Below, piece by piece: positions 18,986 through 28,130 of a stretch of DNA of 64,000 nt; within the stretch, counting starts at the first letter, position 1, and the number at the start of each line of letters is the position of its first letter. This DNA is from Ktedonosporobacter rubrisoli (lineage in GTDB: Bacteria > Chloroflexota > Ktedonobacteria > Ktedonobacterales > Ktedonobacteraceae): assembly GCF_004208415.1 (NCBI RefSeq), contig NZ_CP035758.1, positions 620,001 through 684,000 on the forward strand. The letters run 5' to 3'. The position numbers and the translations under genes are program-made. The notes below the pieces were generated by a model. The model was given only the letters and a program-made list of their open reading frames with translations, was not told the origin of the DNA and did no database searches.

Positions 18986-19948
18986 ATGCAAGATCGCAAA
19001 AAATTTATCACAAGGCGGCAGGCTCTGCTAGCCGGGGCCGCTGGCTCGCTGGCAGCTTTTAGCGCCGGAGCCATCTCTTTGCCTGCCCTTCATGCTCATG
19101 CGGCGGCAGACCCACAGGCAGAGAGTAGCCTTCCTGTCAAGGAGATCGAAGATATTTTTCAGACGAAAGGGACGCTTGAGCCAGGGGGTGTACTGCTGAT
19201 CGAACTGGCTCGTAGCGATATTCATGCTACCATCTTTGGCATTTCCATTAAGCCTGATCTCGCTATCGATACAGAGATCACTTTTCAGCCGCTCGATAAT
19301 AGAGCGATTGTCAAGTACGAGTTTGTCCTCCTTGACGGGGAAGTCAATTCAGTTCTTGATGAGCTGCTCAAGCAAGATTTACAGCCGGCAACTACGGCCA
19401 TCAATGCACTGCACAACCATTTCCTTGAAATGGACCCACATATCAAATATCTGCACGGCACGGCTATCGGTGACCCGCTTGACCTGGCTCACGCCCTGCA
19501 TAAGGCCCTCTCTCAGAGCGGGCAACCATTCGCGGCTAGCGTCGCTACTCAGACAGGCTTGCCCAACAAGCAGATCGAGCAGATCATTGGCGGCACAGGC
19601 ATGATTTCAGACAGTGTGCTCTCAGTAAGCGTTAATAGGAAGGAAACGATAAGAGAGCTGGGCTTTGTACTCCAGCCAGCTATGCAGGTCCAGTCCACAT
19701 TCAACTTCCAGGCCATCGATAATAATCAGGCGGCAGAGGCTGCCGAATTTATTCTCCTTCCTCAGGAAGTCGATGCAGTCAGCCGCAGCTTACGCAACCA
19801 TAATCTGAAAGTGACGGCTGTGCATAATCACGAACTGTTCATCCAGCCCACCTTCTATTACTTACATGCCTTTGGGACAGGCTCACCGCTCAGCCTGGCG
19901 CAAGCTACTCATGCGGCTTTACAGCACACCAACAGCGCTCTTAAATAG
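18986..19948 (+). CDS. DUF1259 protein with Tat-like signal peptide
   Basis: Exported protein of 320 residues. The N-terminus has a twin-arginine-like signal (ITRRQALLAGAAGSLAAFSA, then an ALHAHA cleavage region). The mature part contains two copies of the DUF1259 (LppY/LpqO) domain. Copy 1 ends in ALHNHFLEMDPHIKYLHGTA; copy 2 shows AVHNHELFIQPTFYYLHAFG. The conserved HNH and YLH histidines suggest a metal or ligand site, but the family's function is not established. It is monocistronic, outside the cytoplasmic membrane. Confidence 0.85.
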   Translation: MQDRKKFITRRQALLAGAAGSLAAFSAGAISLPALHAHAAADPQAESSLPVKEIEDIFQTKGTLEPGGVLLIELARSDIHATIFGISIKPDLAIDTEITFQPLDNRAIVKYEFVLLDGEVNSVLDELLKQDLQPATTAINALHNHFLEMDPHIKYLHGTAIGDPLDLAHALHKALSQSGQPFAASVATQTGLPNKQIEQIIGGTGMISDSVLSVSVNRKETIRELGFVLQPAMQVQSTFNFQAIDNNQAAEAAEFILLPQEVDAVSRSLRNHNLKVTAVHNHELFIQPTFYYLHAFGTGSPLSLAQATHAALQHTNSALK

Positions 19949-19968
19949 CTCCACTCTCTCCCATCCAC

Positions 19969-20022
19969 AGCTTCATCCCTCCCTCATCGATCATCCTTCT
20001 GATCGAGGCGAGAGATGAAGCT
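19969..20022. terminator. Nested imperfect inverted repeat after the DUF1259 gene
   Basis: The outer stem is AGCTTCATC / GATGAAGCT (9 bp); an inner stem is CGATCA / TGATCG with a short loop. It lies 21 bp after the stop and is a plausible transcription end, though no T-run follows. It is part of the 397-bp gap before recQ. Confidence 0.4.
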
Positions 20023-20102
20023 CGTCTGGGATCTCGACCCGGCTCGACCCGAGACTCTCCACCCCTGGCAAACGTGATAGCTTTATAAGCCCATTACTTA
20101 CC

Positions 20103-20246
20103 ATGGCTTCATATTATGAGTTGTTAGCACGCAGTCAAGTGCTTTGTCAGACATCGTGTGACGAATGCATCGCCTGCGACGGCAGCGGAAAAGAGGGAAT
20201 GGAGTGTCACCGTAAGCCTCAGAGCAAGGGCCGCCATATCCGCTAG
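20103..20246 (+). CDS. Possible 47-residue Cys-rich small protein
   Basis: Short frame in the gap before recQ. Its middle reads CQTSCDECIACDGSGKEGME followed by Cys, giving a CxxxCxxCxxC pattern that could bind zinc or an iron-sulfur cluster, then a basic tail ending KGRHIR. No ribosome site precedes the ATG, although a leaderless start cannot be excluded. An antisense frame covers the same DNA. I do not recognise the family. Confidence 0.25.
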   Translation: MASYYELLARSQVLCQTSCDECIACDGSGKEGMECHRKPQSKGRHIR

Positions 20247-20345
20247 GTCGCGGCGCGTCCGCTAGAGCGCAGCGTTCCCTTAACCATCCCATTTGCTTCA
20301 TGCGTCACGTAAACCCTGACAGGCCACTAGATTGAGTAGTATAAG

Positions 20346-21992
20346 ATGAGCGCACAACAGACGAATAAAAAGCACATACGTCGTTTTGCCCAGGAAATGT
20401 TTGGCTACGAGCAGCTTCGCCCTGGCCAGGAAGCTGCCATCCAAGCCTTGCTTGAGGGACACGATACCCTGGCGATCATGCCAACTGGTTCGGGCAAATC
20501 GCTGATTTATCAGGCGGCCTCTCAGATGATAGAGGGCCCAACCATCGTTGTCTCTCCGCTTATTGCCTTGCAGCGCGATCAGGTCGAGGCTATTGAGGCT
20601 CGCGATCTAGGTCGGGCGGCCTGGCTCAATTCAACTCTGGGAGAGGCTGCTCGACAGGCTGTATTTGAGCTGCTTGCCAGGCATGAGCTAGAATTCCTCT
20701 TTCTGGCTCCCGAACAGTTCGACAATGAGGAGACGCTTCAGCAGTTACAAAAGGCCAGGCCAGCTTTGTTTGTCGTCGACGAGGCCCACTGCATCAGCGA
20801 GTGGGGGCATGACTTCCGGCCTGATTATCTGCGCCTGGGTGCCGTTAACGACGCTCTGGGCCATCCTCGCATTCTCGCCTTGACCGCGACCGCTGCACTA
20901 CCGGTGCGCGAAGAGATTATGCAACGACTCAATATGCATGAGCCACGTACGATTGTACAAGGGCTCGATCGTCCCAACATTTGGCTGGGAGTGGAAACGT
21001 TCCAGGATGAGGCAGAGAAGCAACGCGCCCTCGTCGAGCACGTTCTCAAGGCGGAGAAACCCGGCATCATCTATACAGCCACCCATAAGCACGCCGAGGA
21101 GCTGGCCAAAGCCCTGAACAAGGAATACATCAAGATTAAGGCCTATCATGCTGGCCTGAAGGATAAAGAACGAGAGCAGATCCAGCAGGCTTTCATGCAA
21201 AATGAGTTAGAGGTTATTGTAGCTACGATAGCCTTTGGCATGGGCGTGGATAAAGCCGATGTGCGTTTCGTCTACCACTACGATATCAGCGATTCTGTGG
21301 ATGCCTACTATCAGGAGATTGGGCGCGCCGGACGCGATGGCAAACCGGCCCGCGCTATTCTCTTTTACTATCCGCGCGATCTGGATCTACAACGCTTCTT
21401 AGCCAGTAGCGCGCATCTTCACTCAAACGAGGTGCAAAGGATCGTGAGCGCTGTCCAGGCCTACGGCAGACCCGTAGCCCCGAAAGTGCTGCAAAAGGAG
21501 TTGAAGCTTGCAGAAAGCAGGATAGCCCAGATTATCACCAGGCTGGCCGCAGAACAGGTTATAGAGCTGCTACCCTCCGGCGAAGTAGCGCCAGGGCAGC
21601 AGAGGCAACCCCTTAGAGATGTTGCCAGGGACGTGGTAGAGACGCAGGAAAACCATCGACAACTTGAGCATTCACGAGTTGCGATGATCCAGGGCTATGC
21701 CGAGACGCTTGATTGCCGCAGAGGCTACCTGCTCAACTATTTTGGCCAGCCATTTGAAGGACGCTGCGGCAACTGCGACAATTGCCAGGACGGCAACGCA
21801 CGGGACGAGCAAAACGAGTACCAGCCATTCCCGCTCAATAGCCGAGTTGCTCATCCCGAATGGGGCGAGGGGCAGATCATGCGTTATGAAAACGATAAGA
21901 TCACGGTTCTCTTCGATAAGGTGGGCTATAAAATGCTCTCGCGCAATATTGTTGCTGAAAAAGACCTGCTCAGGCCGGTTCAAGACACTTAG
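20346..21992 (+). CDS. recQ: RecQ-family ATP-dependent DNA helicase
   Basis: 3'-5' superfamily 2 DNA helicase, 548 residues, acting in recombination and repair. Motif I is MPTGSGKSLIYQ near residue 45, motif II FVVDEAHCISEWGHD near 143, motif III LTATAALPV, motif VI YYQEIGRAGRDGKPA. The RecQ zinc-binding region is present (DCRRGYLLNYFGQPFEGRCG and CDNCQDG). The usual C-terminal HRDC domain is missing. In its place is a short beta-rich module (NSRVAHPEWGEGQIMRYEND, then KITVLFDKVGYKML) resembling the Tudor-like tails of UvrD/PcrA helicases (DUF3553). It may bind RNA polymerase or DNA. It is monocistronic and converges on the SDR gene 21 bp away. Confidence 0.9.
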   Translation: MSAQQTNKKHIRRFAQEMFGYEQLRPGQEAAIQALLEGHDTLAIMPTGSGKSLIYQAASQMIEGPTIVVSPLIALQRDQVEAIEARDLGRAAWLNSTLGEAARQAVFELLARHELEFLFLAPEQFDNEETLQQLQKARPALFVVDEAHCISEWGHDFRPDYLRLGAVNDALGHPRILALTATAALPVREEIMQRLNMHEPRTIVQGLDRPNIWLGVETFQDEAEKQRALVEHVLKAEKPGIIYTATHKHAEELAKALNKEYIKIKAYHAGLKDKEREQIQQAFMQNELEVIVATIAFGMGVDKADVRFVYHYDISDSVDAYYQEIGRAGRDGKPARAILFYYPRDLDLQRFLASSAHLHSNEVQRIVSAVQAYGRPVAPKVLQKELKLAESRIAQIITRLAAEQVIELLPSGEVAPGQQRQPLRDVARDVVETQENHRQLEHSRVAMIQGYAETLDCRRGYLLNYFGQPFEGRCGNCDNCQDGNARDEQNEYQPFPLNSRVAHPEWGEGQIMRYENDKITVLFDKVGYKMLSRNIVAEKDLLRPVQDT

Positions 21993-22013
21993 CCGGTGGC
22001 TCATTCAACAGGC

Positions 22014-22856
22014 TTACAAGAGCAGCTTGCCGCCGTCTACAGTCAGGTAGGCTCCAGTGATAAAGGCTGCCTGGTCGGAGGCCAGATACACAATAGGCGA
22101 GGCCACATCCTCAGGCCTACCATTTCTGCGCAACGCGGTTGCCTGGGCCATCTGCTCTCTTACTTCCTGCGGCGTCCCCGCGTTAAGATCGGTGACGATA
22201 TGACCTGCGCTCACAGCATTTACCCGAATGCCATGTGGACCTAATTCCTCTGCCATATTTTTGATCAGGCTTTCGACACTGGCTTTAGCCACAGAGATGG
22301 TCAGGCCGCCACCGCCGGCTACGGGCTGTCGCGCCGTTGTTGAGCTTACAAAGACGATGCTACCTTTGTGTTGTTTGATCATACCTGGCACGATAGCCTG
22401 ACTTAAATAGTAGGCCGATTGCAGTTGTCCCGTTACAAAAGCTTCTAGAACTTCCCAACGACTCCCAGTGAACGGAGCCAGGATCGCTTGCAGATATTCG
22501 CCAGCTGAAAGCGTGGTGCTGTCAGGGGCGGGACTACCGGCAGCGGGCGCATTGAGGATCAATGTATCTATGAGCCCAAAGGCTTTACTGACAGTTTGCA
22601 CCATGGACTCTACTTGCTCTGCATTCGCAACGTCGGCCTGAACGGCAAGAGCCTGGCCTCCCGCCTCCTTGATAGCTGCAACGACTTGCTGGGCTGCAGC
22701 TTCGTTGCGATAATAGTTAACAGCGACCATGGCTCCATAGCGTCCCAGCAAAGTAGCTGTAGCCGCGCCAATGCCACGGCTTCCTCCTGTGACTAAAGCA
22801 ATCCGATCCTTCATCGGTTGAGAGAGATTCAAGTTTGCTTGTTCTCCAATAGCCAT
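22014..22856 (-). CDS. SDR-family oxidoreductase
   Basis: Short-chain dehydrogenase/reductase of 280 residues. Rossmann motif ALVTGGSRGIGAATA, AVNYYRNE in the cofactor-discriminating region (Arg suggests NADP), DVANAEQ, and C-terminal FITGAYLTVDGG. The catalytic region reads IVFVSSTTARQPVAGGGGLT and then ISVAKASVESL, so the Tyr of the YxxxK motif is replaced by Ser while the Lys is kept; catalysis may be altered. Insertions around residues 140-160 lengthen it relative to typical members. The ATG at 22856 with AAAGGA upstream is preferred over the open-frame start at 22931. Confidence 0.8.
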   Translation of the reverse strand: MAIGEQANLNLSQPMKDRIALVTGGSRGIGAATATLLGRYGAMVAVNYYRNEAAAQQVVAAIKEAGGQALAVQADVANAEQVESMVQTVSKAFGLIDTLILNAPAAGSPAPDSTTLSAGEYLQAILAPFTGSRWEVLEAFVTGQLQSAYYLSQAIVPGMIKQHKGSIVFVSSTTARQPVAGGGGLTISVAKASVESLIKNMAEELGPHGIRVNAVSAGHIVTDLNAGTPQEVREQMAQATALRRNGRPEDVASPIVYLASDQAAFITGAYLTVDGGKLLL

Positions 22857-23166
22857 ATTGTTATCCTTTCTCGCTGGCATTATAACGAGCCGGCAATTTC
22901 TATCCCAGATTATGTGGCCTGCATTTAGCATATGGACCTAAAAGTGAGAGAGATTTTGTCTGACCGGCCCTCACGAAGTGTTGTCCTTTAAAATGAGTAT
23001 AGTACGCGAGAGGATATCTAGCATTGTCCAGAGTATCAGTTGTGTACCCTGTACCTTTGGACATTGCCCGCCTGAGCAAGCTATTTATCTCTGCATAGGA
23101 TGAAGATATCTTTATTGCTCGCCAGGCAGCATATCGAGCAATAAAGACAGTAGAAAAGTGAAGCCT

Positions 23167-23619
23167 CTAGCGAACAAAGCTCTTGCGATGAGTGTGCCCA
23201 ATATCCCGAAAACCGTAGCGCCGATAAAAGCTAGCAGAGCCTTCAGTAGATGTGACTTCCATGCGCGCCCGAGGATAGAGGGCATGGCACACATCGAGCA
23301 AGCTACTCCCAACACCGCGCTGACGCCATTGCGCATCGATGAGCAGCTCCATAATATACGTTGTAATATGGCCATCGCTCCAGGCACGCACAAAGCCAAC
23401 AACTTCCTCATCCGCAGTAGCGACAAGCGTGGGCCAGGAATTGCTCCAGCCGGCCAGAGCCTCCTCTGGCCTGGCGACTGGCGTTGGCCAGCCCTCGGCC
23501 TCAGACAAGCGCTGAATGGCCGAGAAATCACCTTCCTGCCAGGCTCGAATCGCAATTCCCGGCGCGATTTTCAGCCCGACCAGCGCTCGCTGCAGCTCTT
23601 CTTCATGTGAGACCGACAT
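23167..23619 (-). CDS. GNAT-family N-acetyltransferase
   Basis: Acetyl-CoA-dependent acetyltransferase of 150 residues. Motif A reads IMELLIDAQWRQRGVGSSLL, giving the RxxGxG/A acetyl-CoA loop; the C-terminal SASFYRRYGFRDIGHTHRKS is typical motif B. The start at 23619 has GGGAGG eight bases upstream and removes an unconserved extension. The acceptor substrate is unknown. It lies on the same strand as the XRE regulator (23731-24567), 111 bp downstream of its stop, and could be co-transcribed. Confidence 0.85.
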   Translation of the reverse strand: MSVSHEEELQRALVGLKIAPGIAIRAWQEGDFSAIQRLSEAEGWPTPVARPEEALAGWSNSWPTLVATADEEVVGFVRAWSDGHITTYIMELLIDAQWRQRGVGSSLLDVCHALYPRARMEVTSTEGSASFYRRYGFRDIGHTHRKSFVR

Positions 23620-23730
23620 TTTTTCCTCCCGAAATTTCGTCGTTGCATTATGCAAGCTCATACTATTAAAGAGTAAAGACATTATCCACAAATGAAGAGC
23701 GTTTTTTCTCCTCAGCCTCGCAGATAATCC

Positions 23731-24567
23731 TTAGCGCATTAAGGCCGCCAGCCTTGCCTCTGTCTCGTCCTGCGCAAAAGGGGTATGGATAACTATTTGC
23801 CAATCAGGACGGCTCGGCTCGCACAGAAAGGTGGGTTGCAAGGTCAGATGCCCGACGCGTGGATGCTTGAGTTCGCCAAGACCCTGACAGGTCCAGCTCA
23901 CCTCATGCTCAGGCCACCAGGCTCTGAACTCAGGACTGGCCCGGAGCAAGTCGGCAATCAGGCTTTGGAACCATTCCTCATCAATATGTTGATCGCTACG
24001 TGCGCGCAATAAGGCCATACTCTGCCGCGCCGTACGCTCCCAATGCACAAGTAGCTTGCGTGGAGACGGGTGCATGAAAGCAAACCAGGTGGTATTGCGC
24101 TCTCGTTCCGAGAAGCTAGGAAAATCGCCAAAGACTCTGCGCGCGCTTTCATTCCAGGCCACCACATTTAAGCGCCGATCCAGTACTTGCGCCGGATAGG
24201 TACTTAAGCCATCGAGAACAGCCCGATATGCGGAGTTTGCGGGCGGCATCTCCTCTTCCGTAGCCCCCACCTGAGTTGTCTCGCGCGCAAGAGCAAAGAG
24301 ATGGCAGCGCTCCTCTTTAGCGAGTTGCAAAACCTGAGCTAGCCTTTCTAGAAACTGGTCGGAGACATGGATATCTCGACCCTGTTCGAGCCAGGTGTAC
24401 CAGGAAACGCCCACGCCAACGAGCAGCGCAACCTCTTCCCGTCTCAGCCCGTGCACGCGCCGTCGTGGAAAGGCAGGCAAGCCAAACTGCTCAGGGCTTA
24501 AGCGGGCGCGGCGCGTCTTTAAAAAATCGGCCAACTCCAGGCGACGGCGCACCAATCTCTCATCCAT
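23731..24567 (-). CDS. XRE-type regulator with MmyB-like ligand-binding domain
   Basis: Transcriptional regulator of 278 residues. The N-terminal helix-turn-helix lies at about 10-80 (LADFLKTRRARLSPEQFGLP, LRREEVALLVGVGVSWYTWL, EQGRDI). The C-terminal half is the MmyB-like PAS-fold domain (VLDRRLNVVAWNESARRVFG, then WFAFMHPSPRKLLVHWERTA). In related proteins this domain binds small hydrophobic ligands and the protein represses a divergent oxidoreductase gene. Here the divergent gene is the LLM-type flavin oxidoreductase, 196 bp away. The start at 24567 is supported by GGAGAGAAG upstream. Confidence 0.9.
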   Translation of the reverse strand: MDERLVRRRLELADFLKTRRARLSPEQFGLPAFPRRRVHGLRREEVALLVGVGVSWYTWLEQGRDIHVSDQFLERLAQVLQLAKEERCHLFALARETTQVGATEEEMPPANSAYRAVLDGLSTYPAQVLDRRLNVVAWNESARRVFGDFPSFSERERNTTWFAFMHPSPRKLLVHWERTARQSMALLRARSDQHIDEEWFQSLIADLLRASPEFRAWWPEHEVSWTCQGLGELKHPRVGHLTLQPTFLCEPSRPDWQIVIHTPFAQDETEARLAALMR

Positions 24568-24763
24568 TATCTTCTCTCCATCTTTCCCTTGCTCTTGAGG
24601 CGAAGCTGTTACTGCCACACCTATGTCTAATACACTCCTGGTTATCATAGAAGGCAGCCTTCATAATAGCACCAGATAGACTCAATGGTCCAACTGCCAA
24701 CACACTCACCCTTAAAATGTGCTGGTAGGTTTCTATTATGGCAACAAAAAGGATATATCTCAT

Positions 24764-25777
24764 ATGCAACATAACAACAATACGTTTGATCAGCTTTCTA
24801 CCACAAAGGCTGTTTCTCAACGCCCATTACGAGATCGCCTTGGTATGTTAATCGAGGGCTCAGATACAGCGGATGTCGTGGCTAGAATCCGTGAGACAGA
24901 GCTGGCCGGCTTACGGCAGATCTGGATGAAAGTTGACGCCGCAGGCGTAGGCATGCCAGATGTTTTGACGCTGCTTGCCGCCGCCGCCTTACGTACTGAG
25001 CAGGTTCGCCTGGGAACTGCTATTGTCCCCATCTATCCACGACATCCCCTAATTATGGCACAACAGGCGCTAGCTATACACGATCTAGCTCCTGGACGCT
25101 TGCGCTTAGGAATTGGTCCCAGCAATCGCATGGTCATCGAGGATTGGTTAGGCCTGCAATTCTCATCTCCCCTGGCCTACCTCACCGAATATATCCAGGT
25201 AATGCGCAAGATTATGGAAGGAGACGCAAACCATCAGGGAAGATTTTTCCAGATGGCCTTTTCTCAGACGCGCCAGTTCTCTGTTCCGCTGCTCGTCTCA
25301 GCGCTGGGCAAAAAGGCATTCCAGCTTGCCGGGGAAATTGCAGACGGGGCGATATCATGGATGAGCCCGGCGTCCTATCTTTTGGCATCAGCGCTTCCGG
25401 CATTGCAGGCCGGAGCTGAGCAGCGGCGGCGTCCAACCCCACCATTAATTGCTCACGTGCTGGTTGCCCTCCATCCCAACCAGGAAGCGGTACTATCACC
25501 AGTGCGCCAACTCGTAGCAGGCTACTCCAGGCTTCCATTTTATGCTCGTATGTTTGCTGAGGCTGGCTTCGCTGGCGCGGTAGATGGCAGGGAGGCGGAT
25601 CTCAATGCCCTGGCTTCCGCCCTGGTAATCAGCGGCGACGAGGCTACCGTGTACCAACATATTACAGAGCTGCTGGATAGTGGCCTTGATGAATTGATGC
25701 TGCAACTCATTCCTATCGTTGACGAGACAAATGAACGCAAACAATTGCACCATCTTCTCGGCTCCCTGCCTGCCTAA
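24764..25777 (+). CDS. LLM-class flavin-dependent oxidoreductase
   Basis: Luciferase-like monooxygenase family protein of 337 residues, using FMN or F420. The TIM-barrel shows AGLRQIWMKVDAAGVGMPDV, TEQVRLGTAIVPIYPRHPLI, DLAPGRLRLGIGPSN and LVSALGKKAFQLAGEIADGA, all close to the F420-dependent branch (TIGR03564-like). It is divergent from the MmyB-type XRE regulator, which probably controls it. AAAAAGGA precedes the ATG at 24764. Substrate unknown; oxidation or reduction of a small organic molecule is expected. Confidence 0.87.
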   Translation: MQHNNNTFDQLSTTKAVSQRPLRDRLGMLIEGSDTADVVARIRETELAGLRQIWMKVDAAGVGMPDVLTLLAAAALRTEQVRLGTAIVPIYPRHPLIMAQQALAIHDLAPGRLRLGIGPSNRMVIEDWLGLQFSSPLAYLTEYIQVMRKIMEGDANHQGRFFQMAFSQTRQFSVPLLVSALGKKAFQLAGEIADGAISWMSPASYLLASALPALQAGAEQRRRPTPPLIAHVLVALHPNQEAVLSPVRQLVAGYSRLPFYARMFAEAGFAGAVDGREADLNALASALVISGDEATVYQHITELLDSGLDELMLQLIPIVDETNERKQLHHLLGSLPA

Positions 25778-25849
25778 GCGCATACGCTAGATTACAGCAC
25801 AGCGCAACAAGGCCGTCAGGAGGCTGTGAGTTGCTATTAGATCCTGAGC

Positions 25850-25884
25850 AGCGACATTGAGCATATAATCTCCTCAGTGTCGCT
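25850..25884 (+). terminator. 12-bp hairpin after the LLM oxidoreductase
   Basis: AGCGACATTGAG pairs fully with CTCAGTGTCGCT (one G-U) around an 11-base loop. It lies 72 bp after the stop. No T-run follows. The rest of the 25778-26126 gap holds only a 17-codon frame beginning at about 26038 and no recognisable gene. Confidence 0.45.
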
Positions 25885-26126
25885 TGCAAACAGAGCCAGG
25901 AACATGCTGGACTAAGCATGAACTTGACATCTTTGCCCAAGGACTACTGAATCAAGGCCGCGATACAAAAGGTAATATTTAAGCCAGGCTTTGCCGATAT
26001 TCTCTATTAGTTATAATTGGATAAAAGGGATCAAGATATGATAACGAGAAAACATAAGATAAAGCGTTACATAGATGGTTTCTTTCCTTGAAATGGACTT
26101 CAATATCCCTTTGAGGAGAAGATGCG

Positions 26127-27425
26127 ATGCTTACAGGACAGCTTTTGCTTCAACTGATCGTGATTCTACTCGTAGTTCAGATTTTTGCTTACTTAAGCAA
26201 AAAAATTGGTCAGCAAAGGGTTATTGGTGAAATACTGGCAGGCCTGGCCTTGGGACCATCACTGCTCGGGCTTCTCTGGCCGCACCTTGAGCTCCAACTT
26301 TTCCCCCTACCACCTTCCTTGCCTGCAAGATTTGCAGGCCAACTTTTTCCAGAACGCTCGACCCTGCAAACCCTTGGTGATATTGGCCTGATCCTCTACA
26401 TGTTCTCGCTGGGAGTACACCTTGATATCAACTTAATGCTTCGCCAAAGCCGAAACGCAGCGATCATCTCCATAAGCAGTATACTCCTGCCTCTTGTCCT
26501 GGGAGGCATCCTTGGGGTTTTTCTCTATCCTTCTCTCAAAGGCTCCTCAGCAACGCTCCTTTCCTTTGTGCTCCTCGTAGGTACCGCCATGTCTATTACA
26601 GCCTTCCCTGTCCTGGCTCGGCTCCTGAGCGAAAAGAAAATGCTTGGCATAAAAGTAGGTATGCTTGCCCTGACCAGTGCAGCCGTTGGTGATATTATCG
26701 CCTGGTGTCTATTAGCTTATGTCATTGCAGTTGCTCATGCGCACGGAACCCTGTCAGTCCTCTACACGGTCGGGCTGATCATACTTTTCGCAGCAGGCAT
26801 ACTTTTAATGGTGCGGCCAATGCTGGACTATATAGTCCGACGAGTCCAGTTAGAGAGCTTACAGATGGCCATTTGCCTCTTTGTGCTGCTTGGCGCCGCT
26901 TATATAACTGATCTGCTTAGCATTCATCCGATCTTTGGCGCTTTTTTAGCTGGCATCATTATGCCGCGTAATGCAGCTTTTACCTCGCACATTCGTAGCC
27001 TTGACCGCATCAATACAGTCCTCTTTTTGCCTGTCTATTTCGTCTTCAGCGGTCTGAATACTCAGATCGGACTCCTGCAAGGCTTATCTTCCTGGCTGAT
27101 CTGCTTACTCATCTTTGCTGCCGCCAGTGTAGGTAAAATCGTTGGCGGAACACTTGCTACACGTATGACCGGCAATTCCTGGCGCGATGCCCTCAGTCTG
27201 GGGCTCTTGATGAATACGCGTGGGTTGGTTGAGTTAATTGTTCTCAATATAGGCCTGCAGGAGAAAATACTTTCCCCTACGCTGTTCGCCATGCTCGTAA
27301 TCATGGCCATTGTCACTACCATGATGGTTTCCCCGCTCTTGCCTCTTCTGGGGCATCGCTCTAGCGCGGATCAAGATGAAGTAGTACAGGAAATGGCCAC
27401 AGCGGTTGATCTGGAAAGCACCTAA
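26127..27425 (+). CDS. Cation:proton antiporter (CPA2/Kef-type membrane domain)
   Basis: Monovalent cation/H+ antiporter of 432 residues with about twelve membrane helices, inner membrane. Features: GQQRVIGEILAGLALGPSLL near the N-terminus, LVGTAMSITAFPVLARLLSE in the helix 4-5 core, LTSAAVGDIIAWCLLA with the ion-binding Asp, and a C-terminal MNTRGLVELIVLNIGL. There is no cytoplasmic TrkA-N or USP domain, so it is a bare antiporter. GAGGAGAAG precedes the ATG. It is followed 179 bp downstream by a MarR regulator on the same strand, which may control it. Confidence 0.9.
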   Translation: MLTGQLLLQLIVILLVVQIFAYLSKKIGQQRVIGEILAGLALGPSLLGLLWPHLELQLFPLPPSLPARFAGQLFPERSTLQTLGDIGLILYMFSLGVHLDINLMLRQSRNAAIISISSILLPLVLGGILGVFLYPSLKGSSATLLSFVLLVGTAMSITAFPVLARLLSEKKMLGIKVGMLALTSAAVGDIIAWCLLAYVIAVAHAHGTLSVLYTVGLIILFAAGILLMVRPMLDYIVRRVQLESLQMAICLFVLLGAAYITDLLSIHPIFGAFLAGIIMPRNAAFTSHIRSLDRINTVLFLPVYFVFSGLNTQIGLLQGLSSWLICLLIFAAASVGKIVGGTLATRMTGNSWRDALSLGLLMNTRGLVELIVLNIGLQEKILSPTLFAMLVIMAIVTTMMVSPLLPLLGHRSSADQDEVVQEMATAVDLEST

Positions 27426-27604
27426 AAAGCTCTATGGTGGTCGCGCTGATTGCCGCTGTTTTCTATCCTGCCCATGCTTGCAGACTAAAATAGGCTTGAT
27501 GGCCTCTTCTCTTGCTAGCAGCAAGAATAGATGCTATAAATGAAAGCAGCCATCATCAGTTTACGAGGGAGAGACAATAGCATGCCTGGAGAGTACAAGC
27601 TAAC

Positions 27605-28060
27605 ATGAATACCAGCCTTGAGAATGCCTTCTTTCAATTTCTGGCCTATGCCAGCGCTGAAGCAAAGCAGGCCTTCGACCAATATGTCGGTATGAGTCAG
27701 ATGCGACGACAGCTATTGTTACTGTTGTCTCAGCAAGGTGAGCTCAGCCACGCCGCATTACAGCAGAAGCTAGCCATCGATGGGGCCACGGTTACTCGCC
27801 TGGTCAAGCAGTTTGAAGCCGAGGGAGTACTTAGCCGCCGGCTCGATCCACAGGATAATCGCTATACGCTCGTCTCTTTGACGGACGCCGGCCAGGAGCT
27901 AGTATCCCAACTCCAGGAGGCCCATAGTGCATTTCAAACCCGCCTACTAACTGAAACGACTCTCATCTTAGAAAATGATCTGGAGATCGCAGTCAGTGTT
28001 CTTGAAAAGCTGCTAGCCAACATACGCAGTATCCAGCAAAGTCGGCAGCCAGAAGAATAG
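27605..28060 (+). CDS. MarR-family transcriptional regulator
   Basis: Winged-helix dimeric repressor of 151 residues. The DNA-binding core shows GELSHAALQQKLAIDGATVT and RLVKQFEAEGVLSRRLDPQD, followed by the wing NRYTLVSLTDAGQELVSQL. MarR proteins usually repress neighbouring transport or detoxification genes in response to phenolics or oxidants. The antiporter upstream and the lanthipeptide-like gene downstream (convergent) are both candidates. No strong ribosome site is seen before the ATG at 27605. Confidence 0.88.
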   Translation: MNTSLENAFFQFLAYASAEAKQAFDQYVGMSQMRRQLLLLLSQQGELSHAALQQKLAIDGATVTRLVKQFEAEGVLSRRLDPQDNRYTLVSLTDAGQELVSQLQEAHSAFQTRLLTETTLILENDLEIAVSVLEKLLANIRSIQQSRQPEE

Positions 28061-28130
28061 GTAAAGGGCAGAGGCCATCCCGCGCGTCTGGACGTCTCTA
28101 CCCTCACCTCTGGCTCCTTTTGCCGCCTAC

